Below are positions 1 to 8,361 of a stretch of 36,188 nt of DNA, piece after piece. The notes below the pieces were generated by a model. The model was not told the DNA's origin and did no database searches. It saw nothing but the letters and a program-made list of their open reading frames with translations. Source of the stretch: an uncultured Eubacteriales bacterium (GTDB lineage: Bacteria; Bacillota; Clostridia; Peptostreptococcales; Anaerovoracaceae); the NCBI GenBank assembly GCA_902795135.1, contig CADBJW010000021.1, forward strand, positions 1 through 36,188, written 5' to 3'. The position numbers and the translations under genes are program-made. Every line of letters begins with the position of its first letter. The stretch's first letter is position 1.

Positions 1-129
1 AGAGTCATCTACGATAGTATGTTCAATGGTGTATACGCCCGGTTCGGTCCGCGGAAATGTGATTTCCGCCAATACCTTCCCATTCTCATCCGTTCCGTAA
101 ATACGATTCATTTCATGTATAAATTTCAT
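1..129 (-). CDS. GNAT-type N-acetyltransferase (COG2388/YjdJ-like), partial
   Basis: The window edge cuts this gene; only the first 43 codons are present. The peptide begins MKFIHEMNRIYG and continues with a strand-turn-strand pattern ending in YTIEHTIVDDS. This matches the N-terminal half of the small YjdJ/COG2388 acetyltransferases, where the segment precedes the acetyl-CoA binding loop that would lie off the window. The ATG at 129 follows a weak GGTGAA ribosome-binding site. It lies downstream of the terminator that closes the flavodiiron gene, so it is probably a separate unit. Substrate unknown. Confidence 0.6.
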   Translation of the reverse strand, partial: MKFIHEMNRIYGTDENGKVLAEITFPRTEPGVYTIEHTIVDDS

Positions 130-218
130 TTTAGTTCACCAATTTCCTTCCGTTACTTCCGCGCCTGCAGCGTCAGATGTCACAACCGCATCTGCAGCGT
201 CTACGATTACTCTAACAC

Positions 219-256
219 AAAAAGCCTCAAAAGCATATTGCTCTCAAGGCTTTTTT
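219..256 (-). terminator. Probable bidirectional rho-independent terminator
   Basis: An imperfect hairpin with arms at 219-234 and 240-256 (AAAAAGCCT paired with AGGCTTTTTT, closed by GC/GC near an ATATT loop) is flanked by A and T runs. It can therefore act in both directions. It lies 28 bp beyond the stop of the flavodiiron fusion gene and ends that unit. Confidence 0.75.
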
Positions 257-283
257 GATAAGTTGATTTTCTCAGCCGTAACG

Positions 284-2848
284 CTACTTCCACCCGTGGA
301 GCATGGCAAGTGTCGTTTCGTAATCCGCTTTGGTCTGATATGCTTCCATGATCTTAGCACTGATCGAAGTATCTCCAATTACAACCGCACCTGCAAATAC
401 GTCATGCAGGAAGTACAGTTTGATGTAGGTCAGTGCCCGCGGATCGTCCACTTCGAGAGACTTGTAGATTTCGCCTTCTTTCTTGCCCGTGTCTCCCATG
501 GCGAAGAGATCGATTCCAAATCCTGTGAAGCTAACCGCAGGTGTGATGCCTTCATACACCAGGTCGTCACCGACTGCATTGGCCCCTGCGACACGTCCCA
601 TTTCGACGGCCTGATTCCAAATGCCGATGGATACGCCGTTGCAGGCTGCCACATCTCCCGCTGCGTAGATGCCCGGCAAGGTGGTCTCCATCTTGTCGTT
701 AACATCTATGAAACGCTCTGCCGATGCGCCTGCATTCTGCAGCACCTGCACGTTTGCCTTTGTACCTGTGGACAGAATGACCAGCTGTGCCGGCAGCTTC
801 TCCGTTTCCAGCTGCACGCCATCGGCTTCGATGCCGTTGATCTTCGCACCGGTAAGAACCCGTACGCCTTTGGCTTCCGCAGCCGCTTTCAGAACCTGTG
901 AACCGGTCGGATCCAGCTGCCGCCCCATGAGAGACGGTGCCATTTCGACAACCGTAACATTGCGTCCTGTCTTGATGAGCTCCGAGGCTGCTTCCAGTCC
1001 CAGCACGCCGCCGCCAATCATGACGACATCTTTGACCTGCGGCAGCAGATTCTGGATGTCAATGATATCGGTTACCTTACGGATGACCTTCACAAACGGC
1101 TGATCCGCACCAGGAATTGGCGGAACAAAGCTCTCTGCACCCGTTGCATAAATCAGTCTGTCATAGGTTCTGCCGCTGCCATCGGACAGTACCAACGTCT
1201 TCGTGGCAGAATCGATTGCCGTTACCGCAGTTCCTAACGTGACGGTAATATTATTGTTCACATACCAATCCGGTGCTTTTGTGATAAATCCCAAAACGTC
1301 CGGTTTGGCTAAAATGTTCTTCGTCAGCATCGGCCGGTTGTAGCACGGCAGATCTTCATTTGTAATGATTTCGATGGAAGCTGCCCGGTTTCTCTCACGT
1401 GCTGCTTCTGCTGCCGTAAGAGCCGCGACGCCGCCGCCTACGATAATCACATTCAAAGGCTCCGTACTAGTAAATCCGGTGCTAGCAACGCTGACCGGTA
1501 CGAACTGTTCCGGTCCGACGCCGCAGATTGGGCAAGCCGATGGCGGTACATCGCCGTAAACGACTTCTCCGCAGACCAGACATTTCCAAGCCTGCGTTCC
1601 GCCTGCAGCCGGAGCTGCAGATTTGCCGGATTTCTGTGCATCCCAGTGTGCCTTTGCTTTTAAGCCAAATCCATAACCGAAATCAAAAGCCTTTTGCATC
1701 TCCACCGGAGACGGCTTGAACTGAACGCGGAATCCTTCCTTATATACGTCCATATTCAGCTGATGCAGACGTTCGATCAGGTGCGGGACACCTTCCCCAG
1801 ACCATCCGTAAGCGCCAAAGGCTGATGCCGGTTTGCCGCCATGTGTGCCGGCAAAGATCGATGTGGTCAGATCCCAGATCGGTTTCAGCGCTTCTCCGAG
1901 AACCGTCGGCGTACCGAAGAGCAGTCCATCTGCCCAGTACATTTCACCAACGACTTCCGCTGGATCTGCGTAGACCATATCATAGGATTTGATCTCGATG
2001 TCCGGACACGCTTTGCGGATACCGTCTGCAATCACGTCTGCCAGCGTCTTCGTATAGCCGTATGCGGCCACGTATGGCATGACAACGACCGGATTCTGGT
2101 TTGGATTGACTTCTGTGGACCAGTCTCTGTAAACCTCGATCCAGTGCGGGATATCCTGATCCAGCACCGGTCCGTGTCCCGGACAGATCATGGTGATGTT
2201 TTTATCCTTGATTTTCTCCAGAGCTTCCAGAACATACGGTTTGAATGGTCCGATAATATTGTCGTAATAGTATTTCATCATCCGCATGGAGCTGTCCAGG
2301 TCCCTTACGGTTGACTGGAGAATTCCCGGATGACTGTAGTGATTTCCGAAGGAATCGCATGGTACCAGAACGCCGTCCTCCCGGATATAGGTCCACATGG
2401 TATCCGGCCAGTGCAGGTTCGGTACGATCATGAACTCCAGCGTCTTATCGCCCAAAGGCAGAACATCGCCATCGCTGATCGGAATCGAGCTGAACTCACG
2501 GTTGCTGACTGCCTTCATGAAGCTTAGCGCCGTCGGTGTTCCCACCAGCTTGATTCCCGGATTCAGATCAATGATCCGTTCCGCCGTACCGGCGTGGTCC
2601 GGCTCGGTGTGGTTCACGATCAGATAGTCGATATCCTCGATATTAATCAGTGTTTTTAGCTGGGCGATATATTCATCTGCCCACTTTTCTTTGGCTGTTT
2701 CAAAAAGGGCAGTTTTTTCGCTGCCCTTCAAAAGATACGAATTATAGGTCGTACCAAAGTCAGTGTGCATAATGATATCAAAAACTTCCAGCTCTGGATC
2801 CAGGATTCCTGTCCAGTAGAAGTTCTTTTTTAATTCCATTGTGCTCAT
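284..2848 (-). CDS. Flavodiiron protein - rubredoxin - NADH:rubredoxin oxidoreductase fusion (854 aa)
   Basis: A three-part oxygen-reducing enzyme. Residues ~1-250 are a metallo-beta-lactamase-like diiron domain (iron-ligand motif HTEPDH, later PGHGP). Residues ~255-400 are an FMN-binding flavodoxin domain. A short rubredoxin follows (WKCLVCG and ACPICG, four Fe ligands). The rest is a FAD/NAD(P) pyridine nucleotide-disulphide oxidoreductase (glycine-rich IIVGGGVAAL, MIGGGVLGLE). In the family, electrons pass NADH to FAD to rubredoxin to FMN to diiron and reduce O2 to water. The start was set at ATG 2848 (MSTMELKK), just after a TAGGAG ribosome-binding site that overlaps the upstream stop; the frame is open to 2926, but that stretch overlaps the upstream gene. 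It probably protects the oxygen-sensitive CutC radical. Cytoplasmic. Confidence 0.9.
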   Translation of the reverse strand: MSTMELKKNFYWTGILDPELEVFDIIMHTDFGTTYNSYLLKGSEKTALFETAKEKWADEYIAQLKTLINIEDIDYLIVNHTEPDHAGTAERIIDLNPGIKLVGTPTALSFMKAVSNREFSSIPISDGDVLPLGDKTLEFMIVPNLHWPDTMWTYIREDGVLVPCDSFGNHYSHPGILQSTVRDLDSSMRMMKYYYDNIIGPFKPYVLEALEKIKDKNITMICPGHGPVLDQDIPHWIEVYRDWSTEVNPNQNPVVVMPYVAAYGYTKTLADVIADGIRKACPDIEIKSYDMVYADPAEVVGEMYWADGLLFGTPTVLGEALKPIWDLTTSIFAGTHGGKPASAFGAYGWSGEGVPHLIERLHQLNMDVYKEGFRVQFKPSPVEMQKAFDFGYGFGLKAKAHWDAQKSGKSAAPAAGGTQAWKCLVCGEVVYGDVPPSACPICGVGPEQFVPVSVASTGFTSTEPLNVIIVGGGVAALTAAEAARERNRAASIEIITNEDLPCYNRPMLTKNILAKPDVLGFITKAPDWYVNNNITVTLGTAVTAIDSATKTLVLSDGSGRTYDRLIYATGAESFVPPIPGADQPFVKVIRKVTDIIDIQNLLPQVKDVVMIGGGVLGLEAASELIKTGRNVTVVEMAPSLMGRQLDPTGSQVLKAAAEAKGVRVLTGAKINGIEADGVQLETEKLPAQLVILSTGTKANVQVLQNAGASAERFIDVNDKMETTLPGIYAAGDVAACNGVSIGIWNQAVEMGRVAGANAVGDDLVYEGITPAVSFTGFGIDLFAMGDTGKKEGEIYKSLEVDDPRALTYIKLYFLHDVFAGAVVIGDTSISAKIMEAYQTKADYETTLAMLHGWK

Positions 2849-2858
2849 TGCAACTCTC

Positions 2859-3401
2859 CTAAAAGTACCGGCCGATTTTTTCCATGCCCGGAACGGCAGG
2901 TGTGTTCTGTACTGCACCCGCTTCAAAGACGCTCGGTACGACTATGTGGCCTTTGTTTTCCCAGTGCATCAATTCCGCAGTCTTCTCGTAGGTCTTCACC
3001 AGTGGATCGAACACATCCATTTCGTTGGCTTCCCCACAGACGACCAGAATGCTCTCTTTCACGCGCGTCTGCTTGCCGGAACAATAAAATGAGAAACATT
3101 TGTCGATAGCGGCTTTCAGTCCAGCCGGCCAGTTGAACCAGTACAGCGGCGTAAAGATCGCGATTGCGTCTGCCTGCATCAGATATCCTGCAAATTCTGC
3201 AAAATCATCGGCCGCAGCACAAACACCTGTCTGCGCGCACGCCTGACATCCGATACAAGGGCCAATCTGCTTTCTGCCGGCATCAAAACGCAGGACCTGA
3301 TTGCCTGCGCCAGCGACACCACGAATAAAGGCATCTGCCAGCTGATCGGAATTTCCTCCGACTCTCGGGCTGCCGGTCAATACTAATATAGTTTTACCCA
3401 T
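2859..3401 (-). CDS. Flavodoxin-fold NAD(P)H-dependent FMN oxidoreductase (180 aa)
   Basis: The N-terminus has the FMN-phosphate loop TGSPRVGGNSDQ typical of the NADPH-dependent FMN reductase/iron-sulfur flavoprotein superfamily. It is followed by a cysteine cluster CIGCQACAQTGVC and the flavin-contact segment FTPLYWFNWPAGLK. Members reduce quinones, nitro compounds or protein partners using FMN. The cysteine cluster might hold an Fe-S centre, but such spacing is also common in proteins without one. The stop codon TAG at 2859-2861 is part of the ribosome-binding site of the flavodiiron fusion gene, so the two are translationally linked and may share an oxygen or redox-defence role. The substrate cannot be inferred. 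Confidence 0.8.
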   Translation of the reverse strand: MGKTILVLTGSPRVGGNSDQLADAFIRGVAGAGNQVLRFDAGRKQIGPCIGCQACAQTGVCAAADDFAEFAGYLMQADAIAIFTPLYWFNWPAGLKAAIDKCFSFYCSGKQTRVKESILVVCGEANEMDVFDPLVKTYEKTAELMHWENKGHIVVPSVFEAGAVQNTPAVPGMEKIGRYF

Positions 3402-3434
3402 TATTCTATGATCCTTTCAGACTATAACAAAATA

Positions 3435-3459
3435 GCGCAGGCAGGTTTTCTGCCTGCGC
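3435..3459 (-). terminator. Terminator-like hairpin at the end of the BMC operon
   Basis: A perfect 10-bp stem (GCGCAGGCAG paired with CTGCCTGCGC, 5-nt loop) is followed on the minus strand by TATTTTGTTA. It lies 41 bp after the last shell gene and 34 bp before the FMN oxidoreductase. The T tract is interrupted, so partial read-through into the flavodiiron pair is possible. Confidence 0.65.
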
Positions 3460-3500
3460 CATAAAACCTTATTCTATCTGAATATCCGAAAGTGCTGTTT

Positions 3501-3806
3501 TTAGCCCTGGTCCGGCTGCTGCGGATTGTTTGGATCCGGCAGGATTTCTTCAACCTCGATATGAGGTCTTGGAATTACGTGAGCGTGGAGCAGTTCGCCA
3601 ACTCTCTGTGCTGCAGCTGCGCCAGCGTCTACGGAAGCCTTGCAAGCGCCTACGTCGCCTCTTACCATAACGGTAACGAGTCCGCCGCCTACAAAGTTCT
3701 TACCGATCAGGTATACGTTAGCAGCCTTTACCATAGCATCTGCTGCTTCGATGGATCCGATCAGACCTTTTGTTTCGATCATTCCTAATGCATCATATTT
3801 TGCCAT
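3501..3806 (-). CDS. BMC-H hexameric shell protein (101 aa)
   Basis: A single BMC domain (Pfam PF00936) begins [20 protein letters not shown] and carries the typical [17 protein letters not shown] and HVIPRPH segments. Such proteins form flat hexamers that tile microcompartment facets. The pore loop reads FVGGGL, giving a small uncharged pore. A short acidic/Pro tail ([12 protein letters not shown]) follows the domain. The ATG follows an ideal AGGAGG site. It is the last shell gene of the long operon, 70 bp after PduL and just before the terminator-like hairpin. Confidence 0.93.
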   Translation of the reverse strand: MAKYDALGMIETKGLIGSIEAADAMVKAANVYLIGKNFVGGGLVTVMVRGDVGACKASVDAGAAAAQRVGELLHAHVIPRPHIEVEEILPDPNNPQQPDQG

Positions 3807-3876
3807 TTTAAGTTTCCTCCTGTTTCTGAAAACTGTTTTTGTTTTTACGTTTTTATCTGTTATCTAAGCGTTTGAT

Positions 3877-4560
3877 TTACTTAATAAGCTTGAAAGTTGT
3901 GTCGGATGTGATTGCCAATGCATTTGCTTCTTCTGTATCCACATGGCATTCCAGTGCGTGACCTTCGCCGGCTCTGATTGCAACGTTACCCAGAATTCCG
4001 CATCTTGGTCCATCAAATTCGATGGATACGGTCTGGCCGTTGGTTACGCCGTAGGCTTCTGCTTCTGCAGCTGTCATGTGAATATGTCTCTGGGCGACGA
4101 TAACGCCCTCTGACAAGACAACGGTTCCCTTTGGACCTACAATGGTCGCTCCAGGAGTGCCTGCCAGATCTCCCGACATTCTTGTCGGCGGCTTGATTCC
4201 CAGCTTGAAGGAGTCACCGAGAAGCAATTCAACTTGTGTTGCTTTTCGAATCGGTCCTAATACGCGAACCTTTTCCAGCGATCCTTTTGGTCCGACGATC
4301 GTAACCGTCTCTTTGCTGGCAAACTGGCCAGGCTGCTTCAGATCTTTGATCTTGGTCAGTTCATATCCCGGCCCGAACAGAACGTCCATATCTGCCTGTG
4401 ACAGATGTAAATGTCTGTTGGAGATTCCCACCGGAATCGGCTCCAGACCACTTGGTGCTGGTGCTGGCGCCTGAGCGCCTGCTCCCGGTGCAGCGCCGTT
4501 GCTGTAAGTCGACGCCATCTCTAAGATCTGTTTCAATAAAGCTTCATAATCCTGTGCCAT
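3877..4560 (-). CDS. pduL: Microcompartment phosphotransacetylase PduL (227 aa)
   Basis: Converts acetyl-CoA plus phosphate to acetyl phosphate and CoA inside the shell, regenerating CoA for the aldehyde dehydrogenase. Two beta-barrel-type repeats carry the metal-binding histidines NRHLHLS (~residue 48) and QRHIHMT (~residue 158), with further histidines near GHALECHVD. The first ~18 residues (QDYEALLKQILEMAS) form an amphipathic helix, then an Ala/Pro/Gly linker: a classic encapsulation peptide. Its start codon is one base from the stop of the aldehyde dehydrogenase, preceded by GAGGAG, so the two are coupled. Confidence 0.93.
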   Translation of the reverse strand: MAQDYEALLKQILEMASTYSNGAAPGAGAQAPAPAPSGLEPIPVGISNRHLHLSQADMDVLFGPGYELTKIKDLKQPGQFASKETVTIVGPKGSLEKVRVLGPIRKATQVELLLGDSFKLGIKPPTRMSGDLAGTPGATIVGPKGTVVLSEGVIVAQRHIHMTAAEAEAYGVTNGQTVSIEFDGPRCGILGNVAIRAGEGHALECHVDTEEANALAITSDTTFKLIK

Positions 4561-4561
4561 A

Positions 4562-6307
4562 TTATTCTCCTCTCAAAGCCTTTGTCATTGACTCGATCAT
4601 TGCATTGAGCTGCTGTGTATCGATTGGCTTTGTCAGATCTGGGCCAACCGGCGGCACATTCACTGGTGCTGCCTGCATTGTCGCGCCCTGATTCTGAATG
4701 GCCTGCGGTGATGGAGCACTCAGTACATCATTTACTGTAAACGGTGTACCGCATGCGCCGCAGCTTGGGCTGTAGGAAACGAATCCAGAATTGTTTGCTA
4801 CAGGAGCTGGTGCAGGAGCTACAGGAGCCGGTGCAGGAGTTACCGGAGTCATCACTGGAGCTGCAGCTGGAGCCGGTGCTGCTGGTGCGCACGCGCCGAT
4901 TCTTTCCAGTTCAGCGGTGTGAGTCCATGTAGGATCCTGCTGAATCAATGTCGTAACATCCTTGATACCGTAAGCGACTCTCTTAATGTTTACCAGGTGC
5001 ATCGGAGTAACGTTCTCTGATACAGAGCTGCCGCCCCAAGTACCGCATCCGAGTGTGAATGACGGAGCGAGACCGGTGCTGGCACCAACGCCACCCATGG
5101 TGCTTCCTGTGTTAACAACGATTCTGGAAGCAGGTTTTGCTGAGAACTCCAGTACCATGTTTCTGTCCTCTGTGTGGATGCTCATGGTGTGTCCGATACC
5201 ATTCTGCAGCAGATCCTTTGAAAGGTCACAGGCTTCTCTCCAGTCTTTTACAACGTAGAATGCCAGAACACTTGTCAGCTTTTCATAGGAAAGTGGGTAT
5301 CCATCACCAACACCGCCCTGAGGTCCGAGAAGTACTTTCGTTCCTTCCGGAATGCTGATACCTGCTGCGTTTGCAATGACCTGTGGGCTGCGGCCTACGA
5401 ATTTGGCGTTCATTGCATGACCACCGTTCTTGAACAGAAGCTTGCAGACTTTGTCTGTTTCTTCTTCTGACATGAAATAGCCACCCTGACGCTTGAATTC
5501 TGCGATAACCGCATCCTTATTGCACTCTTCACATACGACGGACTGTTCTGATGCACAGATCGTGCCGTAGTCGAAGCTTTTGCTTGTGATAATGTTTGTA
5601 ACAGCTTTCTGAACATTTGCTGTTCTTTCGATGTATGCTGGTGAGTTTCCTGCACCAACACCCAGTGCCGGCTTACCGGCGCTGTATGCTGCCTTAACCA
5701 TTCCCGGACCACCTGTTGCGATGATGACTTTTACATTCTTGTGATGCATCAGTTCATCGGTCGCCTGCATGGAAGGCATGCTACTGCATGCGATCGTGTT
5801 TGCCGGTGCTCCTGCCTGTACGGCAGCGTCTGCCATCAGCTGCGCAGCTCTCAGTGTGCACTTTTTCGCTGATGGATGTGGTGAGAAGATGATCGCGTTT
5901 CTTGCTTTTACTGCAATCATCGCCTTAAAGATAGCTGTGGATGTCGGGTTGGTGGATGGTACGATACCCATAACCAAACCAACCGGCTCAGCGATCTTAA
6001 TAATTCCGGTTGCTGGATCCTCTTCGAGGATTCCAGAGGTCTTCATGTTCCGAATCGACTGATAGAGAATGGTTGATGCCAAATGGTTCTTGTATGTCTT
6101 GTCGGCAACTTTACCGAAGCCAGTTTCTTCTACTGCCATCTGTGCCAGTTCTACGGCATGTTCTTCAGCGACGCGGACCATATTGACCAGAATCTTATCA
6201 ATCTGTTCCTCAGAATATGTGGCGATCTGTTCTGTTGCAATCTGTCCCAGACGCGCCATGTCTCTGACTTCCTGTACGGAACGAAGATCATAATCCATAT
6301 TGTCCAT
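4562..6307 (-). CDS. CoA-acylating acetaldehyde dehydrogenase with C-terminal targeting tail (581 aa)
   Basis: EutE/PduP-type enzyme oxidising acetaldehyde to acetyl-CoA with NAD+. The catalytic cysteine is Cys251 in [11 protein letters not shown]; the cofactor region includes [18 protein letters not shown]. After the ~465-residue catalytic domain comes an Ala/Pro linker, a CGACG pair of cysteines, and a terminal amphipathic helix ([18 protein letters not shown]) that looks like an encapsulation peptide. The first ATG (6307) has an AAAGGAG site 8 nt upstream. It lies directly upstream of pduL and is the only one of the two dehydrogenase homologues here with an intact active site, so it should carry the acetaldehyde flux made by CutC. 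Confidence 0.93.
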   Translation of the reverse strand: MDNMDYDLRSVQEVRDMARLGQIATEQIATYSEEQIDKILVNMVRVAEEHAVELAQMAVEETGFGKVADKTYKNHLASTILYQSIRNMKTSGILEEDPATGIIKIAEPVGLVMGIVPSTNPTSTAIFKAMIAVKARNAIIFSPHPSAKKCTLRAAQLMADAAVQAGAPANTIACSSMPSMQATDELMHHKNVKVIIATGGPGMVKAAYSAGKPALGVGAGNSPAYIERTANVQKAVTNIITSKSFDYGTICASEQSVVCEECNKDAVIAEFKRQGGYFMSEEETDKVCKLLFKNGGHAMNAKFVGRSPQVIANAAGISIPEGTKVLLGPQGGVGDGYPLSYEKLTSVLAFYVVKDWREACDLSKDLLQNGIGHTMSIHTEDRNMVLEFSAKPASRIVVNTGSTMGGVGASTGLAPSFTLGCGTWGGSSVSENVTPMHLVNIKRVAYGIKDVTTLIQQDPTWTHTAELERIGACAPAAPAPAAAPVMTPVTPAPAPVAPAPAPVANNSGFVSYSPSCGACGTPFTVNDVLSAPSPQAIQNQGATMQAAPVNVPPVGPDLTKPIDTQQLNAMIESMTKALRGE

Positions 6308-6357
6308 AAGCTAATCTCCTTTGGAAAGTCTTATTTCTGTAATAATTATCTCTGTTC

Positions 6358-6675
6358 TTACTTTGTTAAGAACGCTCTGAACTCATCGATGAGTACCTTT
6401 TTGTTGGCATTCCTGATTTCTCTGCCGGCAATTCCGAATTCACCATTGTATTCTCTGGCTAATGCTCTCAGGTCAACGACTCTGACCTTCTGGAGGGCTT
6501 TGAGTGCCGCTTCAACGCCGTATTTTTTGACGGCTGCTTCCAGAGCTTTACGATCCGTTGGTGGTTCAGGCAATTCCTCGACTGCTTCCTGTTTCGGTTT
6601 TTCAGGTGCCTTCACTGGCGCCTTTTCAGGGGCCTTTTCGGGTTCCTTCTCAGGTGCCTTTTCCGGTTTCTTCAC
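6358..6675 (-). CDS. EutK-like C-terminal tail: Pro/Glu/Lys repeat linker plus SAP-like helical domain, probably frameshifted from the BMC-H gene
   Basis: The frame reads a repetitive linker of (P)EKAPEK-type units, then ~65 residues ending VVDLRALAREYNG and KKVLIDEFRAFLTK, a helix pattern resembling SAP/Rho-N nucleic acid-binding folds. The only in-frame start is a GTG at 6675 with no ribosome-binding site. The frame is open upstream through the end of the preceding BMC-H gene to a TGA at 6739-6741, and Pro/Glu-rich linker residues (TPDPEPTPPEPE) are encoded before the GTG. It therefore looks like the distal part of one BMC-H + linker + DNA/RNA-binding protein, as in EutK, split by a -1 shift. 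It could be a sequencing indel, a real mutation or recoding. Confidence 0.55.
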   Translation of the reverse strand: MKKPEKAPEKEPEKAPEKAPVKAPEKPKQEAVEELPEPPTDRKALEAAVKKYGVEAALKALQKVRVVDLRALAREYNGEFGIAGREIRNANKKVLIDEFRAFLTK

Positions 6676-6716
6676 CTCTGGTTCAGGTGGTGTAGGTTCC
6701 GGATCAGGCGTGTCGC

Positions 6717-7019
6717 CTAATCGTCCTCCTCTTCGTCGTCATCTTTGATGTGCTTAACAATAAGACCATCCAGAGTTTCGTGTGGACGAGGGATTACGTG
6801 TGTGGAAATGATTTCTCCGCCCATTCTCATAACGGCTGCTGCTGCTGCATCTACGGATGCCTTGCAAGCTGCAACGTCACCTGCGATGGTGATCGTTACC
6901 AGACCGCCCTTAACGAATGTTCTCTCTACGAGAGTAACCTCTGCTGCCTTCAGCATAGCATCGGCGCTTTCGATTGCAGGTACGAGACCTTTAGTTTCAA
7001 TAAATCCAAGTGCTTTCAT
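6717..7019 (-). CDS. BMC-H shell protein with acidic C-terminus (100 aa as read)
   Basis: A canonical BMC domain starts KALGFIETKGLVPAIESADAM, with [18 protein letters not shown] and THVIPRPHETLD. The pore loop FVKGGL contains a lysine, unlike the three other canonical BMC-H paralogues here, so this hexamer should have a positively charged pore. The reading frame ends in KDDDEEEDD, immediately followed in the -1 frame by a Pro/Glu linker and a helical domain (6358-6675). The full product may thus be a ~205-residue EutK-like protein. ATG preceded by AAAAGGAG. Confidence 0.9.
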   Translation of the reverse strand: MKALGFIETKGLVPAIESADAMLKAAEVTLVERTFVKGGLVTITIAGDVAACKASVDAAAAAVMRMGGEIISTHVIPRPHETLDGLIVKHIKDDDEEEDD

Positions 7020-7071
7020 TTTAAATTCTCCTTTTCCATAGAATTATGTTTGTTTAGTAGGTTAGTAACGA

Positions 7072-7767
7072 TCAATAGGTGCAGTAGAATACTTTAGCTT
7101 TTGTATTTCCGCTGCTGAATATAACCTTGGAGCCCTTCTGGATGAACAGACAGTCTCCAGGATATGCTGTGTGTGGTACGCCGTCTACTGTGACGGTCAT
7201 ATTGCCTTCTACGACATAGTAGATTTCCTGTGGCTCTACATCCCAGTTGAATGTGCACTGATCTACTGTCATAAATCCGGCATTCATCGCGCTGTCAACA
7301 TCAGCGCCAATCAGTTCCTGATACTGTACCTTGCCGTTGTCAGCAGGGTTTTCCAGTTCCAGAACTTCCATCTTGATCCCGCCGCCGCGAACCAGCTTGA
7401 AACCATTTGCGTGTTCAGCTGAATACGGAGCTGCAGGAGCTGCGGCTGCCGGGGCTTCGAAGCATCCGCCTAAAAGTCCCTGTTCCGTCATTTTCTTGAG
7501 GGCATTGTAAATCATCTCAGTGCTCAGCGCTTCGCCTCCTGCCGGTGCTGCCGGTGCAGCTTCAGGAGCTGGTGCTGGTGCCGGTACGGAAGCCGAATAT
7601 GTGGCAACCGGAGCAGGCGCTGCTGCACAGTCTGTTACTTCCAGACCATTGTACTTGATTGCGTCGCGCGCCGCCGGTGTAACGATAGTGTTCTCATCGA
7701 TACATACCGATCTTCCACCCTGTGCGATGATTTCCTTTATGCTCTTCTCAGTGAGTAAGGTTTTCAT
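7072..7767 (-). CDS. eutQ: EutQ-like cupin protein, candidate acetate kinase (231 aa)
   Basis: The N-terminal ~55 residues (KTLLTEKSIKEIIAQGG ... VTPAARDAIKYNGLEV) match the region shared by EutQ and EutT. An Ala/Pro linker follows, and the last ~110 residues form a cupin barrel (VEPQEIYYVVEGNMTVTVDG ... AYPGDCLFIQKGS). Salmonella EutQ has been reported to have acetate kinase activity, which would turn PduL's acetyl phosphate into acetate and ATP. The start at 7767 was chosen over one at 7788 because GAAAGGATGTG upstream fits a ribosome-binding site for it. Assignment of kinase activity to this homologue is inference. Confidence 0.8.
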   Translation of the reverse strand: MKTLLTEKSIKEIIAQGGRSVCIDENTIVTPAARDAIKYNGLEVTDCAAAPAPVATYSASVPAPAPAPEAAPAAPAGGEALSTEMIYNALKKMTEQGLLGGCFEAPAAAAPAAPYSAEHANGFKLVRGGGIKMEVLELENPADNGKVQYQELIGADVDSAMNAGFMTVDQCTFNWDVEPQEIYYVVEGNMTVTVDGVPHTAYPGDCLFIQKGSKVIFSSGNTKAKVFYCTY

Positions 7768-7811
7768 CGGTTTTTCACATCCTTTCATAAACCAAACTTT
7801 GATTTTTCAGT

Positions 7812-8360
7812 CTACAGTAATGACTCAATCAATCTATCTGAAGGTGATGGAATCACCTCAACATTGACAAGCAGTCCCTTTTCTTTTGCAATCGCCACGC
7901 CGGCGTCTGCACCTGACTGCACTGCAGCAACTTCACCGGTAAATGTGAAGTATGCCTTGCCGCCGATTCCGTTACCCAGACGAAGTTCGATTGCTTCGAC
8001 TTCACCTGCCTTCAGGCATTCATCGGCAGCGATGATCATGGATGCCAGTGAGAATGATTCCATGATTCCTACTGCTTCCATGTGGTCCGGCATAGTCGCA
8101 CATGTGATTGCAGGGAATACAGAATCGCTGACATTCGGAATCACTATAGAATCGACATAGTATTCCCCGGCAAGTTCCTCACCAAGGGTTATCGATGTCT
8201 GGACCGCGGCAACATCTCCTGTCACGATCGTAATGTATTTGCCTGGGCAGGAAGTGGTAGAGGATACGATTTCAACTTCGGAAACCTTAACCATCTGGTC
8301 CGCTACATAGATGCCCCGGGCAATACTGGTAAATTCAACCATTCCTATCGCTCTTTGCAT
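7812..8360 (-). CDS. pduT: PduT-like tandem-BMC trimeric shell protein with Fe-S cysteine (182 aa)
   Basis: Two BMC domains in tandem: first beginning RAIGMVEFTSIARGIYVAD, second EAVGIMESFSLASMIIAADE. Such proteins assemble as pseudohexameric trimers. Cys38 in TSCPGKYITI coincides with the residue that in Salmonella PduT binds one [4Fe-4S] cluster at the trimer centre. It is encoded one base after the end of the PduS gene, preceded by AGGAGG. PduS and PduT are thought to pass electrons across the shell, so this pair probably reoxidises internal NADH. Confidence 0.92.
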   Translation of the reverse strand: MQRAIGMVEFTSIARGIYVADQMVKVSEVEIVSSTTSCPGKYITIVTGDVAAVQTSITLGEELAGEYYVDSIVIPNVSDSVFPAITCATMPDHMEAVGIMESFSLASMIIAADECLKAGEVEAIELRLGNGIGGKAYFTFTGEVAAVQSGADAGVAIAKEKGLLVNVEVIPSPSDRLIESLL

Positions 8361-8361
8361 T

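Noticed and set aside
130-218. Coding-like Ala/Asp/Val-rich stretch upstream of the acetyltransferase fragment
   Set aside because: The short minus-strand frame has only an internal GTG, no ribosome-binding site, and begins inside the terminator.
2849-2926. N-terminal extension of the flavodiiron fusion
   Set aside because: The extra 26 codons overlap the upstream gene and encode its ribosome-binding region; TAGGAG sits right before ATG 2848.
6083-6748. Plus-strand 221-codon frame with GAFSGAF repeats
   Set aside because: It is the antisense reading of the Pro/Glu/Lys linker and of the dehydrogenase start; no ribosome-binding site, and the repeats reflect the codon repeats of the opposite strand.
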